A DNA stretch of 18,331 nt. It comes from CALMFT01 sp041674565 (GTDB lineage: Bacteria; Patescibacteriota; Gracilibacteria; Absconditabacterales; Absconditicoccaceae). Below are positions 16,179 through 18,331 of this stretch, piece by piece (the stretch's first letter is position 1; every line of letters begins with the position of its first letter). The stretch spans positions 1 to 18,331 of the forward strand of contig JBAYVQ010000007.1 of the NCBI GenBank assembly GCA_041674565.1. Reading direction: 5' to 3'. The notes under the pieces are model-generated. The model saw only the letters and a list, made by a program, of their open reading frames with translations, did not search any database and had not been told where the DNA came from. Position numbers and translations under genes: made by a program.

Positions 16179-16364
16179 ATGCCAAGAATTTGCCATCTAT
16201 CAGGAAGAACGACCGCTAGCGGGAATTTGAGATCTCACTCGATGAGAGCAACAAGAAGAACGTTCAAAATCAATATCCAAACTAAGTCAGTCAATTTTGG
16301 TGGTTTTGCTATGAAATTGAAAGTGAGTACGAGAATGTACAAAAAATTGAGAGGGTTTATCTAG
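16179..16364 (+). CDS. rpmB: 50S ribosomal protein L28
   Basis: 61 aa, usual length. 'MPRICHLSGRTTASGNLRSH' matches the L28 start 'm.~.C~~tGk.p..Gn.~SHs', followed by 'SMRATRRTFKINIQ' (usually 'sm.kTkRrf.pNlq') and 'MKLKVSTRMYKKLRG' (usually '~~l~vs.r.lr.l'). Only one Cys of the zinc-type pair is present, in the first motif. TAG is at 16362-16364. It is the last gene of the ribosomal cluster, followed by an inverted repeat and the tRNA group. It contains no UGA codon. Confidence 0.93.
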   Translation: MPRICHLSGRTTASGNLRSHSMRATRRTFKINIQTKSVNFGGFAMKLKVSTRMYKKLRGFI

Positions 16365-16373
16365 GAATGATCT

Positions 16374-16401
16374 GACCAACTTTTAGTTATTACTGTTGGT
16401 C
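16374..16401 (+). repeat. inverted repeat between rpmB and the tRNA group
   Basis: GACCAAC (16374-16380) and GTTGGTC (16395-16401) form a perfect 7-bp stem with a 14-nt AT-rich loop. No T-run follows. It ends 5 nt before the first tRNA-like copy and may be a processing or attenuation hairpin. Confidence 0.4.
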
Positions 16402-16406
16402 TCCGT

Positions 16407-16459
16407 GGGTTTGTAGCTCAGGCGGTAGAGCAACTCGGCTTGCAGCCGAGCTGGTCCAG
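16407..16459 (+). pseudogene. truncated tRNA-like copy with TGC anticodon hairpin
   Basis: The first 27 nt (GGGTTTG, D-arm) are identical to tRNA-Lys below. The anticodon arm is CTCGG-CTTGCAG-CCGAG, which would read TGC (alanine), and then CTGGTCCAG. Similarity stops at 16459, where the T-arm and 3' acceptor should be; the sequence turns AT-rich and becomes the promoter region of the next tRNA. The arm is 2 nt longer than in tRNA-Lys. It cannot form a cloverleaf, so it is a remnant or an RNA of other use. Confidence 0.7.
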
Positions 16460-16484
16460 AAAGATAAATAAGAATAGATAGTAG

Positions 16485-16490
16485 TATAAT
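16485..16490 (+). promoter_or_regulatory. -10 box (TATAAT) of tRNA-Lys
   Basis: Perfect TATAAT, 13 nt before the mature 5' end. The stretch TAGTATAATCAGTG to the tRNA resembles the sequence before the first copy (TAGTTATTACTGTTG), suggesting the promoter was duplicated with the tRNA. No clear -35 is visible. Confidence 0.55.
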
Positions 16491-16503
16491 CAGTGTATTC
16501 CGC

Positions 16504-16576
16504 GGGTTTGTAGCTCAGGCGGTAGAGCAATGGCCTTTTAAGCCACTGGTCCAGGGTTCGAGTCCCTGCAAACCCA
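16504..16576 (+). tRNA. trnK: tRNA-Lys (anticodon TTT)
   Basis: 73 nt. The acceptor GGGTTTG pairs perfectly with CAAACCC, discriminator A. D-stem GCTC/GAGC; anticodon stem ATGGC/GCCAC (outer pair A-C) around the loop CTTTTAA; T-stem CAGGG/CCCTG is perfect with loop TTCGAGT. CCA is not encoded. It is the only intact member of the three-copy group and is followed by a strong terminator. Confidence 0.93.
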
Positions 16577-16582
16577 TAAAAC

Positions 16583-16608
16583 ACCTTGTCTTACGATAAG
16601 GTTTTTTT
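16583..16608 (+). terminator. terminator after tRNA-Lys
   Basis: ACCTTGTC pairs with GATAAGGT (8 bp, one G-U) around TTAC, followed by seven T (16602-16608). The T-run doubles as the 5' acceptor strand of the next tRNA-like copy. Confidence 0.85.
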
Positions 16609-16689
16609 GTAGCTCAGGCGGTAGAGCAACTCGGCTTGCAGCCGAGCTGGTCCAAGGTTCTCCCGCAGTACTGCGGGACTGCAAACCCA
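16603..16689 (+). pseudogene. disrupted tRNA-like copy with TGC anticodon hairpin and palindrome in the T-arm
   Basis: It begins in the terminator T-run (TTTTTTG in place of GGGTTTG, so only 4 of 7 acceptor pairs form with CAAACCC). The D-arm is identical to tRNA-Lys and the anticodon arm is identical to the first copy (TGC). The T-arm starts CCAAGGTTC, is interrupted by an 18-bp perfect palindrome, and resumes as CTGCAAACCCA, the correct 3' acceptor. A normal tRNA fold is not possible. It is followed by its own terminator copy. Confidence 0.75.
16661..16678. repeat. perfect 18-bp palindrome inside the tRNA-like T-arm
   Basis: TCCCGCAGTACTGCGGGA equals its own reverse complement. It replaces the T-loop and 3' T-stem of the third copy and is GC-rich against an AT-rich background. 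Confidence 0.85.
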
Positions 16690-16696
16690 TAAAATT

Positions 16697-16721
16697 CCTT
16701 GTCTTACGATAAGGTTTTTTT
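16697..16721 (+). terminator. second terminator, near-duplicate of the first
   Basis: CCTTGTC, loop TTAC, GATAAGG, then seven T (16715-16721): the same stem-loop core as at 16583, showing that tRNA plus terminator was duplicated in tandem. A further T-rich run follows. Confidence 0.85.
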
Positions 16722-16982
16722 GTTTTTTTATGCCCCTTGCGTTTGTGTGACGTTTAGATACGATCCACTATGTTATTTATAACTTGAGAGTTATTGGGGG
16801 CGAGAAACCATTCTAATTATCTGTTCTTGAGTTATTGAACTGATTGAATTATAGATTTTGTGTAATTCGAAATAGTTTTGCGCAAGGATGGTTATCTTAT
16901 GTCAAACTCTCTTTGTAAAAAACTTGATTTTTGCTGGTAAATAAATCATCTAAATGTGTCTTATTTACCACGTTTCTTAATA
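16722..16982. other. non-coding stretch before the C39-like gene, 261 nt
   Basis: AT-rich, with no supportable gene on either strand. It holds related phrases TTGAGAGTTATTG and TTGAGTTATTGAAC, and near its end a 10-bp inverted repeat. It probably carries the promoter of the downstream gene. Confidence 0.5.
16935..16970. promoter_or_regulatory. 10-bp inverted repeat, possible operator
   Basis: TGGTAAATAA (16935-16944) and TTATTTACCA (16961-16970) are exact reverse complements separated by 16 nt. The right arm contains TTATTTA in the usual place, 15 nt before ATG 16983, so it may be a regulatory site overlapping the start element. Confidence 0.45.
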
Positions 16983-18331
16983 ATGTTTCAAAAAATAGTG
17001 TCATTTGTGGCGGTAATGGTCGTGACAGTAATGTGACGATATCTTTGGCCACAAGCTGATATACAGGTCAAGGCACTCTACCAAATTCAGTCAGCTGGGT
17101 TGCCTTTGGGTACTTATCAAGCATTGATTGCGTTCAAATCTAGTAGCACTGGTGATTATCAAGTGTCGCTTGACCTAGACTCAAATCGTGATGGTAGTAT
17201 TGGGACTGGTGAACGTATATTGTCTGGCTTAGTTCTTTCCGTTACTACGCCCTGAGAAAGACTTTTACCATTTGTGCTAGATGCTGTTTACGATACAGGT
17301 ATGTCCAAGCAACTTGTGGTTTTGCATATTTTGTCTGACAGCGGTCAGACATTGACTATACAACAGCGTGTGCGTATCATTCCTTACGACATAGGTAAAA
17401 GGCTTGGTTTGGATACTGTAAAAAACCCAGAAGAATCCATGAAATGAAGTAGGGAAGGAGAGTGAGTTGAAACAAAAATTCCAGAAATTGCACAAGATGC
17501 TGTTGTACGTATCAAAAAAGGCGAAACGCCTGACATATCTCAACAAATTGCAGAGTGCGCTCCTACATCAGCTGTGAATAGCTTGTTGAGATTGATGGCT
17601 GATCATGAAAGAATTGAAGAATTGCAATGAGGGAATCCTTACCAATTGGTAGGAGAGTTGAAATGACTGATGAAACGAACTCTTGCGGATGGCGTGACTC
17701 CTGATAATTTTGTGTCATGAAAACAGGCACGGACTGCGAGACGTGGTTTACCCATCACTACAAAGAAAGTGTGAACTTCTTGAGGGGAGGGGACGCTAGA
17801 TGAATTGCAAAAAGTTCTTGAAAGTGGCGGTGCTGCCGAGCTGCGTCTGCGCTTTACCAATCTTTCAAGACAAACAGTTTGATGACATATGGTCACAGTT
17901 ACTGCCGTCAGACAAGTTGATGATCAAAGATATATAGATGTTCATGATCCTTTGTCTCCAAAAGGAACAGAGACGTATCAATTGGAATGAAATAGAATAA
18001 TCTGATATAGTATGCATAATGGACCGACCTATGTAAGCGTGTGATTTACGCAGACTCGAGAAGAGACCATACGTCCTGCGGCTGCGGCCACAAAACAAAT
18101 AGTTAAACCATCTGAGACCATATCGGTTATTGTTTACAAAGGTTCTAGGATACCTATGACGAGTTTGCGCGTGGAGCTGTGACCAGAGTGTAAAGAGTGA
18201 CTTGGACAAATGCGACATTATCATCCTGTCAATACTGGCGGTACTGTTGTTGATGTCTCTTGATCGATAATCCAAGATCCTGATCCAGATGGCTGTGGCT
18301 TTGGTTTTGAGAGAGATATTCCTGTGGAGCA
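16983..18331 (+). CDS. exported protein with EF-hand loop and C39-like cysteine peptidase domain (partial)
   Basis: At least 449 aa, open at the right edge. Residues 1-22 ('MFQKIVSFVAVMVVTVMGRY') are a signal peptide or anchor. Residues 66-77 are a canonical EF-hand loop, 'DSNRDGSIGTGE' (D1, N3, D5, G6, I8, E12). A papain-like C39-type domain follows: Cys192 in 'QQIAECAPTSAVNSLLRL' (family '.Q....CGPtsl.m'), His302 in 'TVGGHMVTVTAV' (family 'GH.vvv.g') and Asp322 in 'YIDVHDPLS' (family '.v.DP'). The glycine before Cys is Ala here. Seventeen in-frame TGA codons are read as Gly, two of them directly before His302, so the domain is invisible in the standard code. A surface protease is the likely role; the rest of the protein is outside the window. 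Confidence 0.8.

Noticed and set aside
16390..16584. Minus-strand open frame of 64 codons across the tRNA group
   Set aside because: It is the antisense of tRNA-Lys and its partial copy; such frames arise routinely opposite tRNAs.
17865..18275. Long minus-strand frame (136 codons) opposite the C39-like gene
   Set aside because: It is the shadow of the plus-strand frame, where the C39 motifs are seen; its product lacks recognisable features.
1..18331. CRISPR arrays, transposases or phage genes
   Set aside because: No regularly spaced repeats, transposase motifs or phage structural genes were seen; the tandem repeats present are tRNA-terminator copies.

Overview
The window only makes sense if UGA is read as glycine (genetic code 25). 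Almost every long gene contains in-frame TGA codons, and wherever the family is recognisable they fall on conserved glycines: S12 'VRGGRVKDLPG', RsmI 'LPGANALVP', MltG 'LEGFLYPDTY', S7 'SQGAAVKKKEEAH', a GNA1-like 'AGHIED', an AI-2E transporter 'YLGPTLGGIP'. All gene ends used here are TAA or TAG. This code is known from Absconditabacteria (SR1) and Gracilibacteria (BD1-5), so the source is very probably one of these ultra-small Patescibacteria/CPR bacteria. The tRNA-Trp present has a CCA anticodon, as expected if UGA is not tryptophan. The matching tRNA-Gly(UCA) is not in the window.

Layout. (1) 1-547, plus strand: the tail of an unknown gene coupled to a small two-helix membrane protein. 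(2) 550-4737, minus strand: a 184-aa conserved protein with a 'PVPANYASKS' motif, followed by a 1200-aa secreted surface protein with SLH-like, PKD and thrombospondin-type-3-like calcium-binding segments and about 20 UGA codons. (3) 5079-10632, plus strand: an OB-fold SSB-like protein, CutA, a HIT protein, RsmI, a PH-domain membrane protein, a YceD-like protein, the lytic transglycosylase MltG and an AI-2E family permease. (4) 10674-13142: a NUDIX hydrolase, an exported helical protein, a glutamate-racemase-like protein lacking both catalytic cysteines, and a GNA1-like N-acetyltransferase. (5) 13210-16364: tRNA-Trp and a rearranged ribosomal-protein cluster, rpsL, rpsG, two unrecognised small genes, rplS, rplY, rpmB. 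(6) 16374-16721: tRNA-Lys flanked by two broken tRNA-like copies and two near-identical terminators. (7) 16983-18331: the start of an exported protein with an EF-hand loop and a C39-like cysteine peptidase domain, running off the end.

Themes. Several genes concern the cell envelope (MltG, the racemase-like protein, the GNA1-like enzyme, surface proteins), others the ribosome (S12, S7, L19, L25, L28, RsmI, YceD). No start codon has a recognisable Shine-Dalgarno sequence. Instead most genes carry a TTATTTT-like element ending about 11 to 22 bases before the start codon, which may be a short-leader promoter element or a Shine-Dalgarno-independent translation signal. UGA-Gly is rare in ribosomal genes and frequent in surface and membrane genes.

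All assignments come from reading the sequence and from remembered family motifs. No database search was run.
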